NCBI GenBank assembly: GCA_040367435.1
Contig: BAABWY010000002.1
Span: 186,001 to 250,000, forward strand
Length of the DNA: 64,000 nucleotides
Direction: 5' to 3'
Origin: Hyphomicrobiales bacterium 4NK60-0047b
Lineage (GTDB): Bacteria > Pseudomonadota > Alphaproteobacteria > Rhizobiales > HXMU1428-3
A model generated the notes under the pieces. It did no database searches and was not told the origin of the DNA. It was given only the letters and a program-made list of their open reading frames with translations. The translations under genes were made by a program, and so were the position numbers. Shown here in pieces: positions 35,011 to 44,176 of the stretch (positions are counted from its first letter, which is position 1; each line of letters starts with the position of its first letter).

Positions 35011-35595
35011 ATGGGCGATCAAACTGGCGACAACAGCTCAGAGCACAATATGTCAAAACGCATAGTGCTAGGTGTTATCACCAACGCCCATGGTATCAAA
35101 GGGGATGTCACAATCAAACCCTTTGGCCAAGATCTAAATACTCTGACAGATTATGGCCCGCTGACCGATAAAACGGGAAAGCAAAGCTTCACGATCCTCT
35201 CGTTACGCCATAGCAAAAAAGATCTCTATGTCGCACGTATCAAAGAACTAACAGATCGCAACATGGCAGAAAGCGCCAAAGCAACAGATCTATATATCGA
35301 ACTTTCCAAATTACCAGAACCAGATGATGATGAGTTCTATTATCATGATCTAATAGATTTACGCGTCCAACTCCCTTCCGGAGACCTCTACGGCACAGTA
35401 AAAGCCGTTGAAAATTTCGGCGCTAGTGACATCATTGAAATTTTGCCACAAAACAGCCAAAAGACCGTGTACTTCTCTTTTACAAAAGAAATCATCCCTG
35501 TCGTAAATGTGAAAGAAGGCTTCATTACACTCGAACCACCTTTAGAAGATGACGTAACTGAAGAAGCAGCCCAAGCCGCTTTAAAAGATGAGTAA
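35011..35595 (+). CDS. rimM: Ribosome maturation factor RimM
   Basis: 194 residues from the first ATG; the conserved part starts at KRIVLGVITNAHGIKGDVTIKPFG, so the ATG at 35050 (181 residues) is an equally good start. N-terminal RimM barrel (~17-95) and C-terminal PRC-like barrel (YHDLIDLRVQLPSGDLYG, ~110-128). RimM helps 30S head assembly and binds S19. It follows rpsP by 48 bp. trmD and rplS, which usually follow, are absent; a B repeat and an unrelated exported protein gene come next. Confidence 0.94.
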   Translation: MGDQTGDNSSEHNMSKRIVLGVITNAHGIKGDVTIKPFGQDLNTLTDYGPLTDKTGKQSFTILSLRHSKKDLYVARIKELTDRNMAESAKATDLYIELSKLPEPDDDEFYYHDLIDLRVQLPSGDLYGTVKAVENFGASDIIEILPQNSQKTVYFSFTKEIIPVVNVKEGFITLEPPLEDDVTEEAAQAALKDE

Positions 35596-35679
35596 CTAAG
35601 TTACATTATTTACTAAATGAAAAAACTGAGCTCTTGTTAGCTTACAAGAAGATATAACACAGCAAGAAAACATGTTGCC

Positions 35680-35795
35680 ATACGAAGAAGGAGTTTAGCC
35701 CTTTTCGGGCTGAAGGACATGGCAGCTAGAGCTGCCCGGCGCAAGCGCCGCACCTCGTAGGCCTGTTGCAGCAGCAACAGAATAGCCGCGAAAGA
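35680..35795 (+). repeat. Repeat B copy 5, after rimM
   Basis: ACGAAGAAGGAG; hairpin 1 AGCCC/GGGCT; GGACATG; hairpin 2 GGCAGC/GCTGCC; hairpin 3 CCGGCGCAAGCGCCG; CTCGTAGGC; hairpin 4 CTGTTGC/GCAACAG; AATAGCCGCGAAAGA. It ends 24 bp before the GTG of the exported protein gene. Confidence 0.9.
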
Positions 35796-35818
35796 GAAAG
35801 AAAAAAGGACCAACCACA

Positions 35819-36469
35819 GTGATAAAACTTATTTTAGGCTTTTTTCTTTTATTTTTCTCACTGTCTATCTTTTTCAGTCAAAACGCTCACGCATTGCCAG
35901 AGCATCACAAAATCACAATCACAGCTGTTGAGAAATGCTTAGGCCTCGCTAAAAAAGCCATTGAGTTTGGCCACAAAAAACACCCGCTGGTCTCATGCAA
36001 CATTCCCTTCTCATTTAATGAAGCAGAGTTAGATGCAGCCCTTAGGCAAAGCACTTCCAAATCCAAAGACACAACTACAGAAAAAACCAAATCTCACAAA
36101 GCAGTTAAAACCATCATCAATGTGAAAAGCGCAAAATGCATGGCCAAAATCAGAGTAAAAAGCGAACTGTTGCAAAAAGCCATAGATATGAAAGAGGGAA
36201 AATTAATCTTACCGAGACAACCAGTAACCTGCGCTTTAAAAACAAACTCCGGCATAGCCAAACAAGCCAAGTTTTCGTTTCAACCTAAAGGCATATTTGA
36301 AAACAGTTGCTTAAAAGAATTCTCACCGCAAATGGGAAATTTCAAATTAGACTGCACCTTCTGCCGCCTGAACATAGTCGCCACAACCATGACCTACTGG
36401 GTCAACCACATTGGCAGTAGAATGGCCCCCGGCATCAACAAAGCCCTTGGCAAAAAATGTAGTAGTTAA
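35819..36469 (+). CDS. Exported cysteine-containing protein, unknown
   Basis: 216 residues from a GTG start with AAGGA upstream, just beyond a B repeat. Signal peptide (hydrophobic ~4-24, ending AHALP). The mature region is basic (many Lys) and carries about seven cysteines (~C40, 60, 105, 138, 163, 178, 181, 215), suggesting disulphides in the periplasm. A similar build (two repeats of a 'VKSAKCMAKI... / ...VTCAL' type) may exist. I do not recognise the family. It occupies the place where trmD is expected. Confidence 0.72.
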   Translation: MIKLILGFFLLFFSLSIFFSQNAHALPEHHKITITAVEKCLGLAKKAIEFGHKKHPLVSCNIPFSFNEAELDAALRQSTSKSKDTTTEKTKSHKAVKTIINVKSAKCMAKIRVKSELLQKAIDMKEGKLILPRQPVTCALKTNSGIAKQAKFSFQPKGIFENSCLKEFSPQMGNFKLDCTFCRLNIVATTMTYWVNHIGSRMAPGINKALGKKCSS

Positions 36470-36473
36470 AAAT

Positions 36474-37274
36474 TTACTGCAGAGAACGAACCATAGACAA
36501 ACTTTTCCCCGGTGCTGCACCAAAAGTTTTTTTAAAATGGTGGTTAAAGTGAGCTTGATCAAAAAAACCTACCTTGTGAGCTGCAATAGTAAAGTTTTCT
36601 CCTTCGATCACTTCTTGAATAGCGGCTCTCAACCGATGCCATCCACGATATCGGCAAAAAGACACACCTATTTCTTTCTTAAAAATATTCTGAAACCGTG
36701 AACATGACAAACCAACATCTCTTAAAGCATCAGGTAACGAGAGCAACTGTGCCGGGTTATCATTCAGTTTTTTAACAACATGTAAAATACGAGGATCTAT
36801 ATCCGAGCGTGCTTTTTTGTGAGAAAATTTCACGAGATCGTTCAAAGCCAAATCAACCCATTCAGAGCTATCAGATTTTTCATAAAGCTCTCTGAGAATA
36901 GTGTTATCACACTTGAAACTCGTTAAAACTTTTCCGATCTCATCATAAGCACCAAGCAAAGGTAACAATGCCTGTACACCCGCTTTGCTTGGCTCCAAAT
37001 AAAAAACAGACAAAGGGTTCCCTCGTATATCCAACTCATAGGAAACACCAGCAGGCACAACCACTGCGTCACAAACCATCCAGTCAAACCCTTGCTGCCT
37101 AAATAGAAAAGGCTCATATAAACCGGTAATAAAAATCGAAGTGGAATGAGAATGAAGGGCATTATAGGTTAGCGGACCGGCAAAAAAACTAGTGGCATTA
37201 CCAATATGCCAAAGAGGTTTAGTCTCATTATCTTGAAGAACAAGAGATTCGTACAAGCCTTGTTTCACCTTCAT
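36474..37274 (-). CDS. AraC-family transcriptional regulator
   Basis: 266 residues from the ATG at 37274 with GGGAG upstream; a TTG further up is less likely. N-terminal cupin-like sensor (HSHSTSIFITGLYEPF region) and a C-terminal AraC double HTH (~170-262, GLSCSRFQNIFKKEIG and HKVGFFDQAHFNHHFKKTFGAAPG). It is divergent from the exported metallo-hydrolase, 100 bp apart, and probably controls it. The inducer is unknown. Confidence 0.9.
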   Translation of the reverse strand: MKVKQGLYESLVLQDNETKPLWHIGNATSFFAGPLTYNALHSHSTSIFITGLYEPFLFRQQGFDWMVCDAVVVPAGVSYELDIRGNPLSVFYLEPSKAGVQALLPLLGAYDEIGKVLTSFKCDNTILRELYEKSDSSEWVDLALNDLVKFSHKKARSDIDPRILHVVKKLNDNPAQLLSLPDALRDVGLSCSRFQNIFKKEIGVSFCRYRGWHRLRAAIQEVIEGENFTIAAHKVGFFDQAHFNHHFKKTFGAAPGKSLSMVRSLQ

Positions 37275-37375
37275 GGATAAACTCCCATTTGAAAAACTCA
37301 AATATATTAGGCCGCAAAATCATAATAACACAAAGTCAGAACAAAAATAGGGACTTAAAAAAGGGAAGTTAATCC

Positions 37376-38371
37376 ATGTCATCACTCATAAAAAGTATGA
37401 ACCGTCGTCAGTTCATTATTCAAGCAACAACATTAGCATCCCTCCCATTAATAACATCAAAGCTCATAACTTCTGCTGAAGCAAAAGCTCCAATGTTAGG
37501 CATAAAGCAACCCAAACACATCCGTTTTAAACTCGGAGACTTTGAATTCACTAACATTGTAGATTGTGAAGAGTTTATCAGTGGGCCTTATCCAATCATC
37601 GGCAAAAACGCAACCAAAGAAGAAGTCATTGACTTAATGAAGAAAAACCTTCTTCCTCTTCAAAAATATCAACCAGGGTTTACACCCACTGTTTTAAACA
37701 CCGGAAAAGAACTCATTCTATTTGATACCGGCAATGGAGACGATGGTTTCATTCCAAAACCAAAAGGTGGTTGGTTAGCCGAGCAAATGGTTAGCGCAGG
37801 CTACAAACCTGAACAAATTGATATTGTCATCATCACTCATGGTCACCCAGATCATGTGGCAGGTATCATTGAAAATGGAAAAGAAATCTACCCAAATGCT
37901 CGATATGTAATCGGCCAAAAAGAATATGACTACTGGGCCCCACTAGGTAAACACAGTGGCGAGCTCGAAAAACTAGCAAAAGTTTTCAGAGACAATACAA
38001 AAACTATAGCAGCAAAATTCACCTTTATTAAACCAGGCGATGAAGTCGTCCCTGGTATTCAGGCCTTTGATGGTTTTGGACACACACCAGGTCAACTTTG
38101 CTTTCATGTTGAAAGCAGAGGCCAACGCATCTTTTTCTGGGCCGATTGTGCACACCACCATGTGGCCTCACTAGCTCGTCCAGATTGGCATTGTGTTTTT
38201 GACATTGATAAAGAACAAGGTGCCAAAACCCGCAAACGCATTTATGATATGCTAGCCCATGACCAAACCCTCGTTATGGGCTATCACATGCCATTTCCAG
38301 GATTAGGTTATGTAGAAAATATAGGTAAAGACAGTTACCGTTGGTTGCAGCATTCATTTCAATTAAAATAA
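37376..38371 (+). CDS. Tat-exported MBL-fold metallo-hydrolase
   Basis: 331 residues. A twin-arginine signal (NRRQFIIQATTLASLPL, ~9-25) is followed by a metallo-beta-lactamase fold: THGHPDHVAG (~161-170) is the HxHxDH zinc motif, with further ligands near DGFGHTPGQLCF (~226) and a late MGYHMPFPG (~302). AGGGAAG precedes the ATG. It could be a lactonase, beta-lactamase-like or other periplasmic hydrolase; the sequence does not settle this. The divergent AraC gene suggests inducible expression. Confidence 0.9.
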   Translation: MSSLIKSMNRRQFIIQATTLASLPLITSKLITSAEAKAPMLGIKQPKHIRFKLGDFEFTNIVDCEEFISGPYPIIGKNATKEEVIDLMKKNLLPLQKYQPGFTPTVLNTGKELILFDTGNGDDGFIPKPKGGWLAEQMVSAGYKPEQIDIVIITHGHPDHVAGIIENGKEIYPNARYVIGQKEYDYWAPLGKHSGELEKLAKVFRDNTKTIAAKFTFIKPGDEVVPGIQAFDGFGHTPGQLCFHVESRGQRIFFWADCAHHHVASLARPDWHCVFDIDKEQGAKTRKRIYDMLAHDQTLVMGYHMPFPGLGYVENIGKDSYRWLQHSFQLK

Positions 38372-38403
38372 CGATGGCTCTTAAACAACGAGGGGCTAGC
38401 CCC

Positions 38404-39273
38404 TCACTCAACCAGTTCAGCAATATAACGCGGCAAAGCAAACGCGCCGAAATGCACCTCAGGTGAGTAATAACGCATTTCAATATCAAGCACTTCAAAC
38501 TTTTCTCGAAGCTGCTCAATTGAAACAGCTTTTAACCCAGCCCGTTTAGAGGCCCAGCCTTGAGACATCGGCCCGCCAAAATACCCCGGCGTTGTAGCAA
38601 CAAAAGCCGAGCTCTCTGCAAACCCAAGCTCCCGGAAAAACCGAACAGATTGTGACAGCTCATCAGGCTGCATAAAAGGCAAACCATTTTGCGTAAGCAT
38701 CACGCCGCCCTCTTTAAGCGCTGTCTTGCAATCCCCGTAAAACTCTTTGGTAAAAAGCACAGCCCCTGGCCCAATTGGATCGGTTGAATCAACCATAATT
38801 ACATCAAAGGTATCTTTTTGCTCACGCACATACTTCGTGCCATCAGCAATCACGATCTCAACGCGGGGGTCATCAAAAGCCCCATTTGAAACGCCAGGGA
38901 AATATTCCCTACACATGTCAATAACGCTAGCGTCAATTTCACAAAGCACCGCCCGTTCAACTGAAGGGTGACGCAACACCTCACGCAAAACACCACCATC
39001 ACCACCGCCAATAATGAGAACCGATTTTTTCGTCTCCGGCTCTAAAGCTTCAAGCGCAGTAAGCGGCACATGAGCCATCATCTCATGATAGATAAATTCA
39101 TCCCCTGTAGTGAGCTGCACAATATGGTCAAGCATCATCACACGTCCAAAAACTTTATTATCAAAAATGACCAAATGCTGGTGCTCCGTTTCCTTTTCAA
39201 AAAGAATTTTATCGGCTTTTAAACGGGTTCTCCATTCAGAGTGGAGCGTCTCTTCAATCCAACGTTCTTCCAT
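38404..39273 (-). CDS. speE: Spermidine synthase SpeE
   Basis: 289 residues. Landmarks are QHLVIFDNKVFGRVMMLDHIVQLT (in parts, ~32-55), YHEMMAHVPL (~62), the SAM-site IIGGGDGGVLREVLRH (~87-102), VIMVDSTDPIGP (~157-168) and LTQNGLPF. It transfers aminopropyl from decarboxylated SAM to putrescine. The start codon directly abuts the speD stop, giving a tightly coupled speD-speE operon. Confidence 0.97.
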   Translation of the reverse strand: MEERWIEETLHSEWRTRLKADKILFEKETEHQHLVIFDNKVFGRVMMLDHIVQLTTGDEFIYHEMMAHVPLTALEALEPETKKSVLIIGGGDGGVLREVLRHPSVERAVLCEIDASVIDMCREYFPGVSNGAFDDPRVEIVIADGTKYVREQKDTFDVIMVDSTDPIGPGAVLFTKEFYGDCKTALKEGGVMLTQNGLPFMQPDELSQSVRFFRELGFAESSAFVATTPGYFGGPMSQGWASKRAGLKAVSIEQLREKFEVLDIEMRYYSPEVHFGAFALPRYIAELVE

Positions 39274-39753
39274 TTAAAGAACATCCTTCCCGCGCAATAT
39301 TTCATTACAGCGGAGATCTTGCGGCTCAAAGGCTGCTTTAATAATATCTATTGTTTTATGAGGGTCAGCATCGCCGCACATAAACACATCCAAAGCGGCA
39401 TAACCATTTTCCGGCCAGGTATGAATAGAAATGTGGCTCTCCGCCAATACAGCTACACCTGAAATGCCACCGTTTGGAGTAAAGTGATGCAGATGGATAT
39501 GCAACAAAGTCGCACCAGACGCGTCAATCGCATCTCGTAAACAAAGCTCTATCTTTTCTAAAGAAGAAAGGTTTTTCGCACCAATACAATCAATTATTAA
39601 ATGAACACCGGCAAACTTAACGCCATCACGCTCTTTAAAATAATCTTTCGGGCTCTCAGTCAGCACAGTCACGGCATCTTCCTCAGATAGGGCATCTGTT
39701 TGGGATATAGGATTTTTTATGAAATGGTTTTCACTCACCATCCAAGTCTCCAT
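39274..39753 (-). CDS. speD: S-adenosylmethionine decarboxylase proenzyme SpeD
   Basis: 159 residues, the small prokaryotic class with an N-terminal extension of about 45 residues. The self-cleavage motif AESHISIHTWPE places the pyruvoyl-forming serine at ~106 (Glu105-Ser106). C-terminal LDVFMCGDADP is also typical. It makes decarboxylated SAM for SpeE. First gene of the leftward speD-speE pair. Confidence 0.96.
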   Translation of the reverse strand: METWMVSENHFIKNPISQTDALSEEDAVTVLTESPKDYFKERDGVKFAGVHLIIDCIGAKNLSSLEKIELCLRDAIDASGATLLHIHLHHFTPNGGISGVAVLAESHISIHTWPENGYAALDVFMCGDADPHKTIDIIKAAFEPQDLRCNEILRGKDVL

Positions 39754-39815
39754 TCATACAAACAATTCTAAAAAGTTGATTTGCCTTAAAATTTACAATG
39801 GTGCAAGTAAAAAAA

Positions 39816-42662
39816 TCACATCAATTCTTTCGGCAAATCCTGCTCAATGACATCCAATGAGTGAGCTAATAGTGGCCAGCCATAGGGCCCCTGCCTTTCA
39901 GCCTCAACAATATCTTTCACCGCTTCAGAAAGAACCTTGGAACGACGTAACTTCACACTCGCAGGATTCACCTTTAAAAGTGCTGTATTTAGCTTTTTTT
40001 GCAGTCTTTTTACCCGTTTTTCCATATCTTCTCCCACTTCTAACCAGTGTAAGAGTGGCAAAGAGTTCTCAAGTTCAGAAAGAGCATTCTTCAAAGTTCT
40101 ATGAAATAACTCATCATTTGGATGTGCTTTTTGAGCAAAACCTTTAATTAATTTATCAAAGGATGATTTAGAAGAGCGTTGCTGTTTTTTCAATGGGTCT
40201 GCAAAACTGGCTGGAAAATCCGAAAGTTTCGGCCATGTTTCTGGAGAAAGTGATTGTATAATCTCCAGATCATTTTGAGTTACATCGAATGCATCAAAAA
40301 GTGAGCCAACACCAACAGCCAAATCTCGCTGATATTTCAAAGCAAGATCAAGTTTTGTAGCAATCTCTTCAAGAAGCACATTCGTCTCAAGGCCGTCAAT
40401 AAATTCTAGGCCTTGATCAAGAAGATCATCTGATAGCTCTTGTTCTTTAATCAACCGTTCAATCAAATGACCAATAGAATTTCTTAACTCCTCAGCATTC
40501 TTAGCAGTAGAAAAACTTGCGTCACCATCAAACAAAGGTAGGTCAAGTACCAATGGCTCCACAAGAGGTTGGAAAATCTTCGAGGCCTGCTCACACCATA
40601 AAGACCATTGGTCAGATGCCCGCTCAACAGCCGCCAAACAGACACTCAGTTCACCCAAACTAAGCGCTTTGCCATCAGCACCAAATTGAAGAGCATGCGC
40701 AAAGTCTGCTAAATCCTTAGCTTTCGCTTCATCCCCCATCGCTCGAAAAATCGGGATAACTTTTTTCTCAATCAAATCGACATTAATCTGGTGACTATCA
40801 TTTAAAGCCGTCTCAACATGGCTAAGCACCTGGTCATCAAACGGATTGAGAGCAATGTCAGGTTCTAATTTCAAGTCATAGAGTTGCTCAACCATGTCCG
40901 GACGCTTCAAAACCAAATGCCACAAAATAGCCTGGCTCTCACCTTTTAATCGCATCGCCCAATCAATAACCGGATCAGAATAAAGCTTGCTCATCAAATA
41001 TTCTAAAACCGGCATTTGGAAACTATGTGGGTCAATAGGTTTGGTTTGAAATTTCTGCCTAAAACTTTGATTGAAAACCAAAGCATGAGCTAGTTGTGGT
41101 GCTTTATTGAACATCTCAAACCGCAGCATATCAACTAGCTTACCCCGCCTCATTCCTTTAGGTGCAGAAGATAAATCAACCATCCAATGCGCCATATCAG
41201 CTGAATGAGCCACGCGCAAAATATGGTCACGGTAAACCATTAACTCAGGACCAAAGGGACCTTCACTAGCCAAGTTATGTAAAGCATCAGAATCAATAAT
41301 ATCCTGAAGTGAACTGTCACGCTCCAACAAACCTTTGGCAGAACGGTATCTTTCTTTTTTTAAACTACGCGATGATTGAACAGTCTTAAGCCCCTGATCA
41401 ATATGCCCATCTAAGCGCGCTGAGACCCCAAGATTATCCGGCATTTTTAAAATATCATCTGTTAAAAGCACAAATCCATCGGCACCCATAAATATAAACA
41501 AAAGTGCCTGTTCAGATTGAAGCTGATATTTAAGCTCTCCTTCAATATGCAAATCAATATCAAGAGAGGCCTCTTCAGATGAAAACACAACACCGATAAC
41601 ATCACCAATAATCGCATCTTCAACTTCAAAACGAAAAAAATGTTGGCCTCCATGTTGAAACAAATGTGAACGTTCTGAAAAAGGCTGCATGACAAATGGT
41701 TGATCATTTAGATCTGGTCCTTTTAGAAAATCAATCTCGCGAAAACCGTCCTTTTCAGACATATCACCACTCGACCAATTTTCTAATTGTCGCCGCCAAT
41801 GAATTTGAAAACTATTTGTTAAAAGAAATTCGACCTGTTCTCTAGACGGTCCAGCATTTAAAATCAGTTCAGGTACATCTCGTGTTTCAAAGCCACCATG
41901 CCTGCTTAAAATCGCAGCCCCTTCCATAGGGTTAGTTAAGTCTTCAGCCTCACTATAAATAGTTCCTACATCAACTCGTTCAGCCTCGTGTTCAATTTCA
42001 AGGGAATGACACTGAATAGATAAACCAAAATGAAAATGATGCATGGGACGCAAATGCAATGAAGGACCAACAAACACTTCACCATCTATGATTTTTGACG
42101 GCGTAGCAGTTACAAAAAAAGAAGTGAAATTTTCATCATCCAAGCCGCGCATGTCTTGCAAAAAATTTGAGAGTAAATCACCATATTCAACCCCGCCCTG
42201 AATTGAATAATCAATTGTGTTAAACCCAATTTCAGTAAGGTTTTCCCCTTGCCATTCCCGAGAGCGTTCACCAAACCCGAGTAAACTCAAGTCAACAACA
42301 TCAGAAACTTGAGCCCCAGAAGCTTGAGACAATGAAAGATCACCCGTTGAAGCAGATTGTTTCTGTGTGAAATCTTGAGTTTCAAACTCATGATCTAAAG
42401 TCCACATCGCAAGTTCAATCGGCTCTGTCGAAGGGCCAAATCCAATCACACTAACGTTATAAGTTTCATCTCGTCCAATTGAAAAACCTATCGGAGCTCC
42501 CTCTAAATACCCATCATAAGGTATGAATTGATCCGTTCCGTCAGCTCCTTTTAGAATTATAGCCGCGGTCACATAATCGCCTGGCGCTTCCCCAGATACA
42601 TAAATAACTGCCAAATTCTGTTCAGACAGCCAAATTAGATCTAAATGGTCAAAACCGCTCAT
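39816..42662 (-). CDS. Large protein of unknown function (948 aa)
   Basis: I do not recognise this family. No signal peptide or membrane helix, so probably cytoplasmic. The N-terminal ~430 residues are beta-rich with long acidic segments (FIPYDGYLEGAPIGFSIG near 46-63; FETRDVPELILNAGPSREQ near 260-278); the C-terminal ~500 are helical, with coiled-coil character near 840-910. No nuclease, protease or NTPase motif is visible. It is divergent from a GTPase-like gene (213-bp gap). Two-gene units of a large unknown protein and a TRAFAC-type GTPase are known among the 'GTPase-associated' conflict systems; membership here is only a hypothesis. Confidence 0.7.
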   Translation of the reverse strand: MSGFDHLDLIWLSEQNLAVIYVSGEAPGDYVTAAIILKGADGTDQFIPYDGYLEGAPIGFSIGRDETYNVSVIGFGPSTEPIELAMWTLDHEFETQDFTQKQSASTGDLSLSQASGAQVSDVVDLSLLGFGERSREWQGENLTEIGFNTIDYSIQGGVEYGDLLSNFLQDMRGLDDENFTSFFVTATPSKIIDGEVFVGPSLHLRPMHHFHFGLSIQCHSLEIEHEAERVDVGTIYSEAEDLTNPMEGAAILSRHGGFETRDVPELILNAGPSREQVEFLLTNSFQIHWRRQLENWSSGDMSEKDGFREIDFLKGPDLNDQPFVMQPFSERSHLFQHGGQHFFRFEVEDAIIGDVIGVVFSSEEASLDIDLHIEGELKYQLQSEQALLFIFMGADGFVLLTDDILKMPDNLGVSARLDGHIDQGLKTVQSSRSLKKERYRSAKGLLERDSSLQDIIDSDALHNLASEGPFGPELMVYRDHILRVAHSADMAHWMVDLSSAPKGMRRGKLVDMLRFEMFNKAPQLAHALVFNQSFRQKFQTKPIDPHSFQMPVLEYLMSKLYSDPVIDWAMRLKGESQAILWHLVLKRPDMVEQLYDLKLEPDIALNPFDDQVLSHVETALNDSHQINVDLIEKKVIPIFRAMGDEAKAKDLADFAHALQFGADGKALSLGELSVCLAAVERASDQWSLWCEQASKIFQPLVEPLVLDLPLFDGDASFSTAKNAEELRNSIGHLIERLIKEQELSDDLLDQGLEFIDGLETNVLLEEIATKLDLALKYQRDLAVGVGSLFDAFDVTQNDLEIIQSLSPETWPKLSDFPASFADPLKKQQRSSKSSFDKLIKGFAQKAHPNDELFHRTLKNALSELENSLPLLHWLEVGEDMEKRVKRLQKKLNTALLKVNPASVKLRRSKVLSEAVKDIVEAERQGPYGWPLLAHSLDVIEQDLPKELM

Positions 42663-42875
42663 CAGATGAAAAAAGCCCTTAAGTCAATGAAAAAACTAGC
42701 TAAAGTTAAAAACGAAACAAAACTATCTGCACCCATTATGTTTGCCCCCTATCTTTGTCAAGGAAATGTGTCACAAGCAAGCTTGTTAAGAACTTCTCCA
42801 AAAGAACAATCACATCTTTAGAGACGGTATGAAAAATGATAGATTGAGCATTCAATTTGAGGCAAATACATCTAC

Positions 42876-44012
42876 ATGAAACGTACATCTTTGAATGAAG
42901 GCGGTCAAAGCAACAACTGTGTTGCAATAATCGGTGGGCGAAAGAGCGGCAAAACAACTCTGTGTGCTAGCGTACACCAAAGCCTAATCGTAAGAGCCCA
43001 TGGCTATTCACCAAATATGATCGCTCGTTTTCCAGATGCCGAAGGGTTAAACCAGCTTGAAAAGCTTTTCGCCGAAAAGTTCAATGCACCCAAACATACA
43101 TTCCAGGCAGACAACTCTGGTCCCATAAGACAAATAAGAATAGGCATCGACTTCGGAACAAGTAAATGGTCACTGTTTAAAAAGCCCGAACATGAGTTGC
43201 AAGGCTTTTACCAAATCGCCATAGATGATTTAAGAGACGATTTTGATTTAATGGGAGAATTCGCCTCTCAAAAGCAAATCAAAGAATTATCAGACAGTAA
43301 CCCACTCGTGCAATTTGAACAAAGCTTATCAAACGCAAGCTCCCTAATAATCTGCCAACCTGCACACCAAAAATTAGCTCCTTCAGAGAGCACAGGTTTC
43401 ATCCGTCTTATGTCTGATATCGCAACCGGCAGGTTTGGCACTTTTCAAAACATAATTATAGCATTTACAAAATACGAACGCATTTTTACTAAACATGGTG
43501 CAAATGCATTTAAAAATGCAGTGAAACCAGCTAGCATTTTAGAGACAATCGCTACAACTATCCATCAAGATAATAGTTTTGAAACGGGCCTCAGAGCGTT
43601 AATGTCAAATGAAGACAACGCACCAAACCTATACGCTGTTCCTGTCTCTGCATTTGGGTTTTTAAGGCAAAATGGCGCTCCAAATCTAAATAAAATGACA
43701 GAGACGCCAATCTCTACCCTCGCGCCCCTCGTTGAAGAAACACGAGCAGAGAACCCATTAAGTGACGCAGTTAAAAAAATGCAAATCGCTGGGTTCACAA
43801 TCCCCGTAACAGATCAACAAGCTAAAAATATTAGTCCAGTCCCGCATCCAAGCACTCATTGGCTTCCCTTCTTAACAGCAGACCCCGTCCTCGCTGCAGT
43901 AAGCGGTCAGCCAAGCCAATTCATGATCCCTGTTTCTCATTTCATCTCTGCACTGGATCACGGACTAAAAATAGAAACGATCGGAAAGAAACAATTCCAA
44001 CAAAGCGCATAA
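42876..44012 (+). CDS. P-loop GTPase-like protein
   Basis: 378 residues. Walker A is IIGGRKSGKTTLC (~19-31). A segment IAIDDLRDDFD (~110-120) may be the Walker B or switch region, SLIICQPA (~152) a strand, and IIIAFTKYERIF (~190-201) resembles the [N/T]KxD guanine-specificity motif with Glu in place of Asp. VPVSAFGFL (~254) resembles the G5 region. It fits TRAFAC-class GTPases of the 'double-GTPase' type found in predicted conflict systems, by pattern only. Divergent from the 948-residue protein. Confidence 0.7.
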   Translation: MKRTSLNEGGQSNNCVAIIGGRKSGKTTLCASVHQSLIVRAHGYSPNMIARFPDAEGLNQLEKLFAEKFNAPKHTFQADNSGPIRQIRIGIDFGTSKWSLFKKPEHELQGFYQIAIDDLRDDFDLMGEFASQKQIKELSDSNPLVQFEQSLSNASSLIICQPAHQKLAPSESTGFIRLMSDIATGRFGTFQNIIIAFTKYERIFTKHGANAFKNAVKPASILETIATTIHQDNSFETGLRALMSNEDNAPNLYAVPVSAFGFLRQNGAPNLNKMTETPISTLAPLVEETRAENPLSDAVKKMQIAGFTIPVTDQQAKNISPVPHPSTHWLPFLTADPVLAAVSGQPSQFMIPVSHFISALDHGLKIETIGKKQFQQSA

Positions 44013-44176
44013 AGCAATCTGGTATGTTACTAAAATCTTATTATTCAGATTTCAAATTGTAAAAATCAGCTATTTTTCATTATTAGAAAATCAGCTAAGG
44101 TCCTTTGGTTATAATTTTAACTTGAGGTGCATACAACTGCCTCCTCAAGAAACCAAAAGATAAATTCCAAAGATCT

